Shown here: piece after piece, positions 1-8,609 of the stretch | Layout: the number at the start of each line of letters is the position of its first letter | Position numbering within the stretch: the first letter of the stretch is position 1 | NCBI GenBank assembly: GCA_039630445.1 | Contig: JBCNVA010000037.1 | Location: forward strand, 1 to 26,110 | Length of the DNA: 26,110 nucleotides | From: HRBIN15 sp039630445 | Lineage (GTDB): Bacteria; Armatimonadota; Fimbriimonadia; Fimbriimonadales; GBS-DC | Reading direction: 5' to 3' | Notes under the pieces: generated by a model | What the model saw: the letters and a program-made list of their open reading frames with translations, nothing else | The model's database searches: none | What the model was told of the DNA's origin: nothing | Translations under genes and position numbers: made by a program

Positions 1-3000
1 GACTTCTATCTGGATGTGATTGTGCGCGATAATGCGGGCAACGAATTCATCTACGACAACATCTCTGGCTTCACCACGAAGCGGTTCGTGGGCGCGAACA
101 AGATTCTGCTGGTCTCGGACTACGCGGCAGGGCAGATGTTCGTGCAGAACCGCATCGACTTCATCGGCAGCCCCGATTCGGCAGGGGGACGCCCCACCTG
201 GCTGCCTGTGGAAAGCTATTGGACTGACAACCCAACGGGCAAGCCTCCCTACGACATCGCGATCAACCCAGCGGGGGTCCCGATTATTGGCGACGGCGCG
301 ATTCCCAGCCCAACGGTGTTTCTGGCTACTATTCGCTCCGATACGCTGGGCGGCAACACCACCTATGGCAACCTGTACGACATCTGGCGCGTGCAGTGCC
401 GCAATCCGATTCCGCCCCAGGTACTGGCAGGCTACCTACCGCGTTATGAACAGGAGCCAACGGATCTGAGGGGCGGCTCGCGCACCAAATTGCACGCAGA
501 GCGCATCGTGGTCTGGGCAAGCCCTTACACGGGCGACCTGTGGGCGGGTCCCGGACACCTGTTAGACCCCGAAGTCCAGGCCACCTTGCGCAACTTCCTG
601 GCAGCTGCGGGGCGACTGGTGGTCAGCGGGCAGGATGTCGCCTGGGCGCTGAGCCTCGCCGGAGGGCTTTCTAACCAGTTCCTACAGCAGATACTGCAGG
701 CACAGTACGATTTCGACACGGCGCAGGATGTGTTCCTGCCGCAGCCATACATCCGCTTGCGCCATCAGCTGGACGCTGACGAACTCGAATTCAACCCAGA
801 TCGCCCCGGTGCGCTTGACCCAACCACCTTCGATCCTAACCCCATCGCCTTCAACCCGGGCGGCATCCCGATTTGGTTTATCGTGGATGGCGGTGTCAAG
901 ACCACGCCTGATGAGCTGCAGATTGCTGACCCGGCAACCCTGTTGCCTGATGGGACCATCTTGCGCATCACGCCTCCCGGACAGCCTGGCATCAACAGCG
1001 ATGGCGCTTGGAACCAGATCTGGCTCGATACGGTGTTCACCACGCCTGACAACCGCGCTCCCTACAAATACACCAATCCGGGCATCAGCAACGACCCGGA
1101 TCGTCAGCGTGCAGGCACCTACTATGAGAACCCCACGAACCGATCGAAAATCGCTTTCTTCGCCTTCGGACTGGAAGGGGTCGACTCAGGCTATGAGCAA
1201 ATTGGCAATGTAATCTGGTGCAGTTCCTTCCGCAACAAGGTGCTGCATAACGCCTATGCGTGGATGACACATAGCATCTTGCGTGGGCGCGTGCTGGAGT
1301 ACGATCCTGAAACGCGCACCTTCAGACCGCTGCCGCGCGCGTTCGTGCGAGTCACAGGGCTGCAGCCCCCCAGCCTTCTGGGTGTAGAGGCAGGCTACGC
1401 CATCACCGACTCGGCAGGAGAATACACCATCTTCGGCTTGGAGCCAGGCATCTACCTGATTGATGCGGTTCGCCCCGGCTATCGAGTGCAGCACCCAGAG
1501 ACCGTGGTGCTAGTGGCGGAAGATACCGCCGTGAATCTGGTCATGCTCAAAATCCCGCCCGGGCAAATCAGCGGGCGCGTGATCGATATTAACAACCAAC
1601 CCGTTCGCTATGCAGTGGTTCAAGCGACCAGTGTCGAGGATCCGCAGCTGTCTGTGACGACGCTAAGCGATCTTGACGGCACCTTCCTGATCCCGCGCGT
1701 GCCTGTGGGCAACTGGAATGTGACAGTTGTTTCCGTGGTGTTTGGCGGTTATACTCTGCCGCCGGTGCGCCCGCAGCCGAATGGCGTGTTCCGCAATGTG
1801 CAGGTGCAGGGCGGGCAGACCACTGCTCTCCCAGAGGACTTCGTGCTGGAGCCGTTGCCGGGCACTATTCGCGGGCGTGTCACGCGCGCCGATAACGGGC
1901 AGCCGATTCAGGGCGCGCGCGTCGTCGCCGTCGCCAATAATGTGGAGCGCGGCTTTGCCCTAACCGACGCGAACGGCAACTACAGCTTCCAGGTGCCCGG
2001 CGGTGAGTATCAGGTGACCGCCACTGCCCCGGGCTTTGCCCCCAGCACCCAGACCGTCAATGTACCGCGCGAAGGCGAAATAGAGGTCAACTTCCAGCTA
2101 GCGAAGCTACCGCCCGGTCGCGTGACGGGCAGGATCGTGCGCAAGTTTGGTGGTGCCCCCGAACCGGGCGTAACGGTTGAAATCCTCTTTGCAGGCACAG
2201 TGGTCTATACCGCCACCACAGACGCAAACGGCAACTACACCATCGACACAGTGGAGCCGGGTGACTACGAGGTGCGCCCGCGCAAAACGGGCTTCACCTT
2301 CGAACCGCCCACGCGCACCATCACGGTCAATCCGAACCAGACGACCACCGTGCCTGAATTCAAGTCACAGCCGCTGCGCACCTTCTTCCGAGGGCGCTAT
2401 CTGGTCTCTGCTCCCTTCGACTACACGCAGGATGTGGCGGATCTGCTGGATGTACCACCCGACAAGCGCCAGTACCCGAACTTCCGCTTCTTCACCTGGG
2501 ACACGGCGACCAACCGCTACATCTTCTATCCCGATGCCCCTGCCAATCGCTTCGTGCTGGGACGCGGCTACTTTATTGAAACCACGACAGATTTGCCCTT
2601 AGCCATAGAGGGGACGCCAGCAGACGAGACGCGCAACTTTGAGATTCGGCTGCGCAAGGGCTGGAACCTCATCGGCACGCCGTTCCGCTTCGACATCGAC
2701 TGGGAGCAAACCCAAGTAATCGATCCGGATACTAATGCGCCTATCTCCAACGCCACCGCAGTGGGCAAGCAGATTATTGCGAACGCGCTGTGGGGCTACG
2801 CCTTCGGCAACTACAATGTGACCCGCCGTATGCGCATCTGGGAAGGCTACTGGGTCTACGCCTATCGGGACACCACACTGATCATTCCGCCGTCGGCGCG
2901 GGCGCGTTCCGCCACGAGTCGCAGCATCACCTCGCCCATACCGTCGGGCTGGACGCTGACGCTGCAGGTGCAGTCGGGCGAGCTGAGCGATCAGGCTTAT

Positions 3001-3672
3001 ATCGGCGTTTCGCGCAGCGCGTCGCCCGGCTACGATGTGGAGCATGACCTGCTCAAGCCGCCGCCCGTCGGGCGCGACTATGTCTACATCAGCATACCGC
3101 GCCTGAACTGGGGCGCGCAAAGTGGGTTCTACGGCGTCGATGTGCAGGCGTCCACGCGCAGTGCGAGCTGGGAGTTCACCGTAGAGACCACCCAGCCGGG
3201 TCGCGAGATAACCCTGCGCTGGCCCAATATCCATCAGCTACCGCGTTCGGTGAACCCGGTGCTAATCGATCTGCAGACGGGTGCGCGACGCTACCTGCGC
3301 ACCACCGGTGCCTACACCTTCCGCAGCCCGCAGGGAGGCGTCAGCCGATTCCGAATCGAGATGGCATCGAGCGCAGGGCTGCTGCGCATCACAAATGTGC
3401 AGGTGACGGGCGGGCGCGGCAATCAGCGCACCATCGCCTTCACCCTGACAGGCGAAGCGAGCGTCGAGGTGAAGGTGCTGGCAGGTGGTAAGATTGTGCG
3501 CCAGCTGATGCACAGCGCTGGACGCAGCGCAGGTGTCCAGCAGGTGAGCTGGGATGGGCGCGACCAACAGGGCATCGCGCTACCCCCCGGCGCCTACACC
3601 GTCGAAATTCAGGCGGTCAGTGAGGATGGACAGGTGGCACGCGCTGCCACGACCGTCATCCTGACCCGATAA
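1..3672 (+). CDS. Large exported protein with four carboxypeptidase-regulatory-like domains and shared C-terminal module (5' partial)
   Basis: The reading frame is open from base 1, so the true start and any signal peptide lie upstream; the GTG at 16 is internal. The visible N-terminal third (to about 1270) is a globular region containing a GRLVVSGQD stretch that resembles the GATase-like folds of some exported proteins; I assign no activity. Four tandem carboxypeptidase-regulatory-like (CarboxypepD_reg) beta-sandwich repeats follow at roughly 1280-1560, 1561-1860, 1861-2112 and 2113-2380, each starting with a G-R-(V/I) strand and carrying the (T/L)-D-x-x-G-x-(Y/F) motif. From about 2389 to the stop lies the module shared with the two other large exported proteins here: RKGWNLIGTPF near 2655, AYIGVS near 2997, a FlgD-type Ig fold from about 3376, and a final ILTR. 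Four of the next five genes also look envelope-related and lie on the same strand. Likely role is surface or extracellular, substrate unknown. Confidence 0.85.
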   Translation, partial: DFYLDVIVRDNAGNEFIYDNISGFTTKRFVGANKILLVSDYAAGQMFVQNRIDFIGSPDSAGGRPTWLPVESYWTDNPTGKPPYDIAINPAGVPIIGDGAIPSPTVFLATIRSDTLGGNTTYGNLYDIWRVQCRNPIPPQVLAGYLPRYEQEPTDLRGGSRTKLHAERIVVWASPYTGDLWAGPGHLLDPEVQATLRNFLAAAGRLVVSGQDVAWALSLAGGLSNQFLQQILQAQYDFDTAQDVFLPQPYIRLRHQLDADELEFNPDRPGALDPTTFDPNPIAFNPGGIPIWFIVDGGVKTTPDELQIADPATLLPDGTILRITPPGQPGINSDGAWNQIWLDTVFTTPDNRAPYKYTNPGISNDPDRQRAGTYYENPTNRSKIAFFAFGLEGVDSGYEQIGNVIWCSSFRNKVLHNAYAWMTHSILRGRVLEYDPETRTFRPLPRAFVRVTGLQPPSLLGVEAGYAITDSAGEYTIFGLEPGIYLIDAVRPGYRVQHPETVVLVAEDTAVNLVMLKIPPGQISGRVIDINNQPVRYAVVQATSVEDPQLSVTTLSDLDGTFLIPRVPVGNWNVTVVSVVFGGYTLPPVRPQPNGVFRNVQVQGGQTTALPEDFVLEPLPGTIRGRVTRADNGQPIQGARVVAVANNVERGFALTDANGNYSFQVPGGEYQVTATAPGFAPSTQTVNVPREGEIEVNFQLAKLPPGRVTGRIVRKFGGAPEPGVTVEILFAGTVVYTATTDANGNYTIDTVEPGDYEVRPRKTGFTFEPPTRTITVNPNQTTTVPEFKSQPLRTFFRGRYLVSAPFDYTQDVADLLDVPPDKRQYPNFRFFTWDTATNRYIFYPDAPANRFVLGRGYFIETTTDLPLAIEGTPADETRNFEIRLRKGWNLIGTPFRFDIDWEQTQVIDPDTNAPISNATAVGKQIIANALWGYAFGNYNVTRRMRIWEGYWVYAYRDTTLIIPPSARARSATSRSITSPIPSGWTLTLQVQSGELSDQAYIGVSRSASPGYDVEHDLLKPPPVGRDYVYISIPRLNWGAQSGFYGVDVQASTRSASWEFTVETTQPGREITLRWPNIHQLPRSVNPVLIDLQTGARRYLRTTGAYTFRSPQGGVSRFRIEMASSAGLLRITNVQVTGGRGNQRTIAFTLTGEASVEVKVLAGGKIVRQLMHSAGRSAGVQQVSWDGRDQQGIALPPGAYTVEIQAVSEDGQVARAATTVILTR

Positions 3673-3728
3673 ACTCGTAAAGCACGCAACAGGAGAGACT
3701 CGCTTATTGGAGAAAATAAACTAACGAT

Positions 3729-3735
3729 AGGAGGA
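3729..3735 (+). promoter_or_regulatory. Ribosome binding site deciding a GTG start
   Basis: AGGAGGA ends nine bases before the GTG at 3745. This match to the anti-Shine-Dalgarno sequence supports the GTG start over the ATG at 3787, which lies inside the signal-peptide region. Confidence 0.7.
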
Positions 3736-3744
3736 GCGACCAGA

Positions 3745-5550
3745 GTGAAAACACGGAAGCGACGAATCTGGGCAACACGCGGGAGCATGGCGGGCGTCGC
3801 CAGCATGCTCCTTATCTGGCTGCTGCAACCGCTGAGTGTGCTGCGAGCACAAACACAAATCGTGCAGCTGCCACGCATCGCCGTTGTTGACTTCGAGAAC
3901 CGCAGCGGCTACGGCGGGGCAAGCATCGCCCGCGCCGCCACCGATGCCGTGGCGAGCGAGTTCCAGAAAACGGGGCGCTACGAGGTGCTGGCACGCGGCG
4001 AGATTGAACAGCAGCTCAAAGACCTTGACTTAGCACCTCCACTGAGCAAAACGGGCTATCTGCGCCTGGGACGCGCTTTGCAACTCGAATCGATCGTAGT
4101 GGGCACTGTGGAGGCAGTGACCTTTGTCGGATCACCCAAACAGGCGCAGGTCACACTCACCGTGAAGGTGATCGACATCGCCTCGGGCGAACCGGTGAAC
4201 GGCGCGGTGGTGACTGGTTTCAGCAACCCCCGCCCCGGTTATAGTGGCGACGAGGATACCCTCGTGTTAGAGGCGATTCGCAACGCCGCGTTTGAGGCGG
4301 TGCGCACCATCCAGAACTACACCATCCCCGAAGCGACCGTGCTGACCACCCGCGCGGGCAAAGAGGTGCTGCTGAATCGCGGCATCCGCGGCGGACTGAA
4401 GCCCGGCATGGAGATGATCGTCATTCGCCAGGGCGAGGAAGTGGGGCGCATCCGCATCACCGAGGTATCTGATAGCGACGCCGTGGGGGTCATCATTCAG
4501 TCGCTGAAGGGCATCCAGTCTGAAGACAAGGCGCGCGCCGTGTTCGAAGTACCCACCGTGAAGGTCAAAGCGGGCAAGGTCGTCAAGGAGGAACCCCGCA
4601 CCCGTGCTGAGCGCAACAAAGCACTGCGCATGCTCGGGCCCCTCCTGGTTTTAGGACTGATCGCCTTCGGTGTGGCACGCGCCTCCTCGGGGGGCAACAC
4701 CCCTGTGCAGGATGTGATTGCCGAAGCGGGCACCGATGGCAACTTTGACCCCATCGTGCGCATCTCGTGGAAAACCACCCTGTTTGCCAAAAGCGTGCGC
4801 GACCAGATTCAGTGGCAAATTTTCCGCTCCGATTTTATTAACCTCGATGATAACGGCAATATGATCCCAGTGGGCGTGGTGCCGGGCAATCAGCACTTTT
4901 TCATCGACACCACCATTCCCCGCGCGCTGAGCTATGCTAGCCTGCCACGCGAAGGCGCGGAAGACCTGTCGCTCGAAACGCTGGAAGAGGACAACCCCGC
5001 GCCAGGTGTGGCGCCCGGACGCTCCTACACCTACCAGCTGGCGTTGGTCTATCGCGAGGTGCGCGATGTGGCGGGCGGTGGTGGCGGAGGTGGCGGGCAA
5101 ACACAGGTCATTTTCCTGCTATCCGACCGCGTGCGCTCTGGGCAGGCGACGGTAATCGCCCCTGTCCAGCTGCTGACTCCTCCCCAGCGCAGCGAGGATG
5201 TGAACCCGAAAGAGGTGCTCTTCAGTTGGTTAGCCGCGGAGGGTGCCAATGCCTATCGCATCGAGGTCTCCACAGACCCCACCTTCCGTGACCGCAACCG
5301 CACCTTCGTCTCGCCTGAGATCCTCTCCACCGCAGCGGGCGGCAGCCCTGTCAGCACGGATCGAATCAATATCGAAACGGGGCTGCTCGCACGACTAGGG
5401 CTGGTTGGGCAGCGCATCACGCTCTACTGGCGCGTGGGCGCACGCAACCTGAACGATAACCCAGGACCTATCCCCGGACCGGGTGGATTGCGCTATGTGT
5501 GGAGCCGACCCTTTGAGTTCACCACGCAGGAGCTGCCCCCTGCGCCTTGA
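3745..5550 (+). CDS. CsgG-like envelope protein with mid-protein hydrophobic helix and fibronectin-like C-terminus
   Basis: The 601-residue product starts with a basic N-region and hydrophobic core ending LRAQT (residues 33-37), which looks like a cleavable Sec signal. Residues about 43-190 resemble the CsgG/curli-assembly family: RIAVVDFENRSG opening strand, GRYEVLARGEIEQQL, then a glycine-rich LGRALQLESIVVGTVEAV core. Residues about 195-270 look like a small FlgT/SH3-like beta domain with a LNRGIRGGLKPGMEM turn. A basic patch (about 281-295) precedes a hydrophobic segment at 296-311. The remainder reads as two fibronectin/Ig-like regions rich in Trp and Tyr strands, joined by a run of eight glycines (residues 444-451, bases 5074-5097). 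CsgG proteins form export pores or periplasmic assemblies, but this one lacks a lipobox cysteine, so a classical curli channel is not shown. Start is GTG with a strong ribosome binding site. Function inferred only at family level. Confidence 0.75.
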   Translation: MKTRKRRIWATRGSMAGVASMLLIWLLQPLSVLRAQTQIVQLPRIAVVDFENRSGYGGASIARAATDAVASEFQKTGRYEVLARGEIEQQLKDLDLAPPLSKTGYLRLGRALQLESIVVGTVEAVTFVGSPKQAQVTLTVKVIDIASGEPVNGAVVTGFSNPRPGYSGDEDTLVLEAIRNAAFEAVRTIQNYTIPEATVLTTRAGKEVLLNRGIRGGLKPGMEMIVIRQGEEVGRIRITEVSDSDAVGVIIQSLKGIQSEDKARAVFEVPTVKVKAGKVVKEEPRTRAERNKALRMLGPLLVLGLIAFGVARASSGGNTPVQDVIAEAGTDGNFDPIVRISWKTTLFAKSVRDQIQWQIFRSDFINLDDNGNMIPVGVVPGNQHFFIDTTIPRALSYASLPREGAEDLSLETLEEDNPAPGVAPGRSYTYQLALVYREVRDVAGGGGGGGGQTQVIFLLSDRVRSGQATVIAPVQLLTPPQRSEDVNPKEVLFSWLAAEGANAYRIEVSTDPTFRDRNRTFVSPEILSTAAGGSPVSTDRINIETGLLARLGLVGQRITLYWRVGARNLNDNPGPIPGPGGLRYVWSRPFEFTTQELPPAP

Positions 5551-5551
5551 T

Positions 5552-5604
5552 GGGGGCTGGTTTCAAAATGCCGTTTCGGGATAGTTCCCGAAACGGCAGC
5601 CCCC
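5552..5604 (+). terminator. Nested hairpin downstream of the CsgG-like gene
   Basis: An inner perfect 12-bp stem, GCCGTTTCGGGA at 5570-5581 with TCCCGAAACGGC at 5586-5597, encloses a 4-base loop TAGT. An outer 8-bp stem, GGGGGCTG at 5552-5559 with CAGCCCCC at 5597-5604, shares one base (5597) with the inner stem. Only three T follow (5606-5608), so this may be a partial terminator or an mRNA-stabilising or processing structure. The stop codon is immediately upstream. Confidence 0.6.
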
Positions 5605-5662
5605 CTTTGAGCGTCTGAATCGTTGGCTAAGCAAAGGTGAGAGCATATCGGGAGGGAAGCTA

Positions 5663-8596
5663 ATGAAAGCGATGTGGCGATTGTGGCTTGGATGGATACT
5701 GCTCGTTGGGTGTGCATCGGCACAGACGCTTACACCCGATGATGTGGTGCCGGGTGAGATGCTGTTGACTATGCGGGCGGGTGTACCTATCGAAAAGGTG
5801 CGCGCCTTAGCCAGCGGTGTCGGAGCCGATTTGTACCCCATTAGTGTGCCCGATACCTATGTGCTGCGCTTGCGCGACCAGCAGGGCGCCACCCCGACCC
5901 AACTGCTCGAACGGGTGCAACGCGCGGTCGACCAGCTCAAAACCGATCCACAGGTGCTGTACATTCGCCCGCACTGGATTCGCCGCCCGCTGGATGTGCC
6001 CAACGACCCACGGTATGGTGATCAGTGGGCGCTGCCCATGATTCGTGCCCCGGAAGCATGGGATCAGGAGAAAGGGCAGCAAGGGGTTCGCATCGCTATT
6101 CTCGATACCAACTTCGAGCGCAACCATCCCGATCTCACTGCCCGCTTCGACCCCCTCTCGCGCAACTTTGAAGCGGACCCACCTAACGAAAATATCAACC
6201 CCGGGCCGGGCGTGTTCTCGTCTCACGGCACAGCGGTGATGGGGGTGGCGGCAGCCAGCACCAACAACGGCATCGGCATTGCCGGACTCTGCTGGGAAGG
6301 TGTAACAGTAGTCGCCCTCAAAACTACCAGTCTCGATGGTGGACTGCCCCTCGCCAATATTTTGCGAGCAATGCAATACATTATTGATAATGCGCGCGAC
6401 AGTAGTGGCAATCAGGTTATTCATGTGCTTAACATGAGTTTCGGCAGCTATTTCGCCGATCCGCAGGAGAACAACTTGCTACAGCAGATGTATCAACGCG
6501 GCGTGGTGCTTGTTGGTGGCGCCGCCAATGACAACACTGATAGGCCGTTCTACCCATCCGACTTTGAGAATGTGATCCGGGTCTCCGCTGTTGGCCCGAC
6601 TGGCGCGAAGGCATCTTACTCGAATTATGGGCGAATCGACCTGGCGGCGCCGGGGGGCGATTTCCAGACCAGCCTCCGGGATGGCATCCTCACAACCGAT
6701 GTTGGGGGACGGTATGAATACCAAGTAGGTACTTCCATAGCCACCCCCTATGTGAGCGCAGCGGTCGCTCTGGTGATCTCCGCTGGAGCGCGCGTGCATG
6801 GTCCCAATGACCCGATTCCACCCGCCCAGGAAGCCTTGCAGGAAACCGCGAACCCGATGGGGCGCACGGTGCCCGATCCTGAACTGGGATGGGGCATTAT
6901 CGATGTGGGGGCCGCCGTACGCGGCTTCGGTGGTGCCAGTGTGACCATCGTGAATCCCGTGAACAACGCCTTGACCGACACAAAGCGCATGCGCATCCAT
7001 GTAGTGGTGCGGCGCAGTACGATCCCACAAATTCGGCTCTTCTTCATGGGCGAAGAGATCCCCCGCGCGCAGTGGCAACCGTTTGCGAGCGTCTCGCCCG
7101 ATGGAAGAACGATCACGATTGCAGGCTATGAGCTGGTGGCACCAGGTGAGGGGCGATTCGATTTCAGTGTGACAGCGGTCGGGCAGGATGGCAACCCTGC
7201 CAGTGCGACCTCCACCATTATTGTACGCCCGCGCACCCAGCCTGCAGGACTGGCGATGTTCGCCACGCCCTATCGCGTGGATCGACGGCCAGAGGAGATT
7301 TTCGGTGCCGATGCTATTCTGGCACGCTACCTGCCTTCGCAGGGACGCTACGCCCGCTATTCAGGCAGCGGCGTGCGCGAACCAGAAGCCAGCTTCAACC
7401 CGCCCGGTGTGAACGTGCGTCCCGAAGGCAGCAATATCCCCACGCCCCCGCGCGGACTGGGCTACTTCCTGCGCACCAACGCTCCTACTTTCATCCTGGG
7501 GGATGAGTTCATCGATCCGAACACTGCCTACCTGATCCCGCTGGAGCCAGGATGGAATATGGTAGGCAACCCGTTCCCCTATAGCGTTCCCTGGAGTGCA
7601 TGCGAAATCGAAGTGGAGGGGCAGGCAGGCGTGCGACAACGATTCACTATAGCCGAAGCTACGGACAAAGGGTACATTCGCCCGCAAATCTATCGGTATA
7701 TCGCACTCACGGGTGAATACACTTGGCGTACCGCACCCTTGGGTGAGCTGCTGCCGTGGCAGGCACACTGGATTCGCGTGCTGAAACCCTGCACGCTGAT
7801 TGTGCCACCACTGGGCACGACTCGCAGCCAGAACGAGGTGTCTGACAACCCGCGTGTCAGCCCGCCAACGCGTGACGGCTGGCTGATCCGGCTCATCGCT
7901 CGCAGCGGCGACCGAGAGGATGCTAACAACTTCATCGGTGTCAGCGCATCCGCACGCGACGAGATGGGCAGCGAGGATGTAGAAAAGCCGCCCAGCTTCC
8001 AGTCCTATGTGCAGTTGCGCGTGATCGAGCCGCGCAGTCGTGCCGCGCTTGCTCAAGACTTGCGTCGCGCGAGCAAACGCCCCATGCGCTGGGAGCTGGA
8101 AATCGCCACCGATAGACCTAATGCGGAGGTTACGCTTCGCTGGCAGCAAGAAGTGCCTCTGCCCTCGGGCATACGCCTCACCCTCATTGATAGCCTGACA
8201 GGACAGCGCATCGCCATGAATCGCCAGAGCGCTTACACCTTCCGCACCGATGAGAACAGCCGGCGACACTTCGTGATAGAGGCGCAGCCTGCCCGCCTGA
8301 GCCAGCTGCGCATCACAAACCTGAATGTGATCAACACGCGCGGCAATCAGGTGACCATTCAGTATGCGCTAAACGCCTCCGCCAGCGTGCAGGTGCTGGT
8401 TCAAGATGCTGTAGGTAGAACCATCGCGCGCTTGGCAGGTGGCACACGCGCCGCGGGGCTGAACACCGTTACCTGGACAGGGCGCACCGATGCGGGTGTC
8501 GCCGTGCCCCCTGGCACCTATCAGGTTCAGGTGGTGGCGACGGGCGAAGAGGGCGAAATCGTGCGTGCTGTGCGCCCGCTCGTGATCACCCGCTAA
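5663..8596 (+). CDS. Secreted subtilisin-family (S8) serine protease with shared C-terminal module
   Basis: The 977-residue product begins with a hydrophobic signal. LVGC at 14-17 fits a lipobox, but ASA-QT at 18-22 also fits signal peptidase I, so anchoring is ambiguous. Residues about 25-105 look like a propeptide of the kind seen in fervidolysin-type proteases. The catalytic triad is visible: Asp148 in ILDTN, His188 in SHGTAV, Ser358 in GTSIATP; the likely oxyanion Asn is 289 in GGAAND. The usual DTG is DTN here. A beta-sandwich follows (about 425-525), then the shared module: a GWNMVGNPF motif near 632-640, IGVS near 755-758, a FlgD-like Ig fold from about 885, and terminal VITR. GGAGGG at 5651-5656 sits six bases before the ATG. 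Expected to cleave extracellular protein, or to process neighbouring exported proteins; the latter is inference from context. Confidence 0.93.
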   Translation: MKAMWRLWLGWILLVGCASAQTLTPDDVVPGEMLLTMRAGVPIEKVRALASGVGADLYPISVPDTYVLRLRDQQGATPTQLLERVQRAVDQLKTDPQVLYIRPHWIRRPLDVPNDPRYGDQWALPMIRAPEAWDQEKGQQGVRIAILDTNFERNHPDLTARFDPLSRNFEADPPNENINPGPGVFSSHGTAVMGVAAASTNNGIGIAGLCWEGVTVVALKTTSLDGGLPLANILRAMQYIIDNARDSSGNQVIHVLNMSFGSYFADPQENNLLQQMYQRGVVLVGGAANDNTDRPFYPSDFENVIRVSAVGPTGAKASYSNYGRIDLAAPGGDFQTSLRDGILTTDVGGRYEYQVGTSIATPYVSAAVALVISAGARVHGPNDPIPPAQEALQETANPMGRTVPDPELGWGIIDVGAAVRGFGGASVTIVNPVNNALTDTKRMRIHVVVRRSTIPQIRLFFMGEEIPRAQWQPFASVSPDGRTITIAGYELVAPGEGRFDFSVTAVGQDGNPASATSTIIVRPRTQPAGLAMFATPYRVDRRPEEIFGADAILARYLPSQGRYARYSGSGVREPEASFNPPGVNVRPEGSNIPTPPRGLGYFLRTNAPTFILGDEFIDPNTAYLIPLEPGWNMVGNPFPYSVPWSACEIEVEGQAGVRQRFTIAEATDKGYIRPQIYRYIALTGEYTWRTAPLGELLPWQAHWIRVLKPCTLIVPPLGTTRSQNEVSDNPRVSPPTRDGWLIRLIARSGDREDANNFIGVSASARDEMGSEDVEKPPSFQSYVQLRVIEPRSRAALAQDLRRASKRPMRWELEIATDRPNAEVTLRWQQEVPLPSGIRLTLIDSLTGQRIAMNRQSAYTFRTDENSRRHFVIEAQPARLSQLRITNLNVINTRGNQVTIQYALNASASVQVLVQDAVGRTIARLAGGTRAAGLNTVTWTGRTDAGVAVPPGTYQVQVVATGEEGEIVRAVRPLVITR

Positions 8597-8609
8597 TGGA
8601 GGAGAGAAG

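Noticed and set aside
1280..2380. Tandem repeats in the first gene as a DNA-level repeat array
   Set aside because: The four units are similar only at protein-fold level; the DNA is too diverged to be a repeat array or CRISPR.
3673..3744. Promoter between the first two genes
   Set aside because: The AT-rich stretch near 3704-3725 has no convincing -35/-10 pair with proper spacing.
5074..5097. GGN repeat as a possible phase-variable tract
   Set aside because: It is eight glycine codons with mixed third bases (GGC, GGT, GGA, GGG), so slippage is unlikely; it reads as a flexible linker.
5607..5662. Promoter upstream of the protease gene
   Set aside because: TTGAGC at 5607-5612 resembles a -35, but no acceptable -10 lies 16-19 bases downstream.
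7361..8269. 302-codon minus-strand frame opposite the protease gene
   Set aside because: Antisense to a well-supported coding region, with no motif or convincing start.
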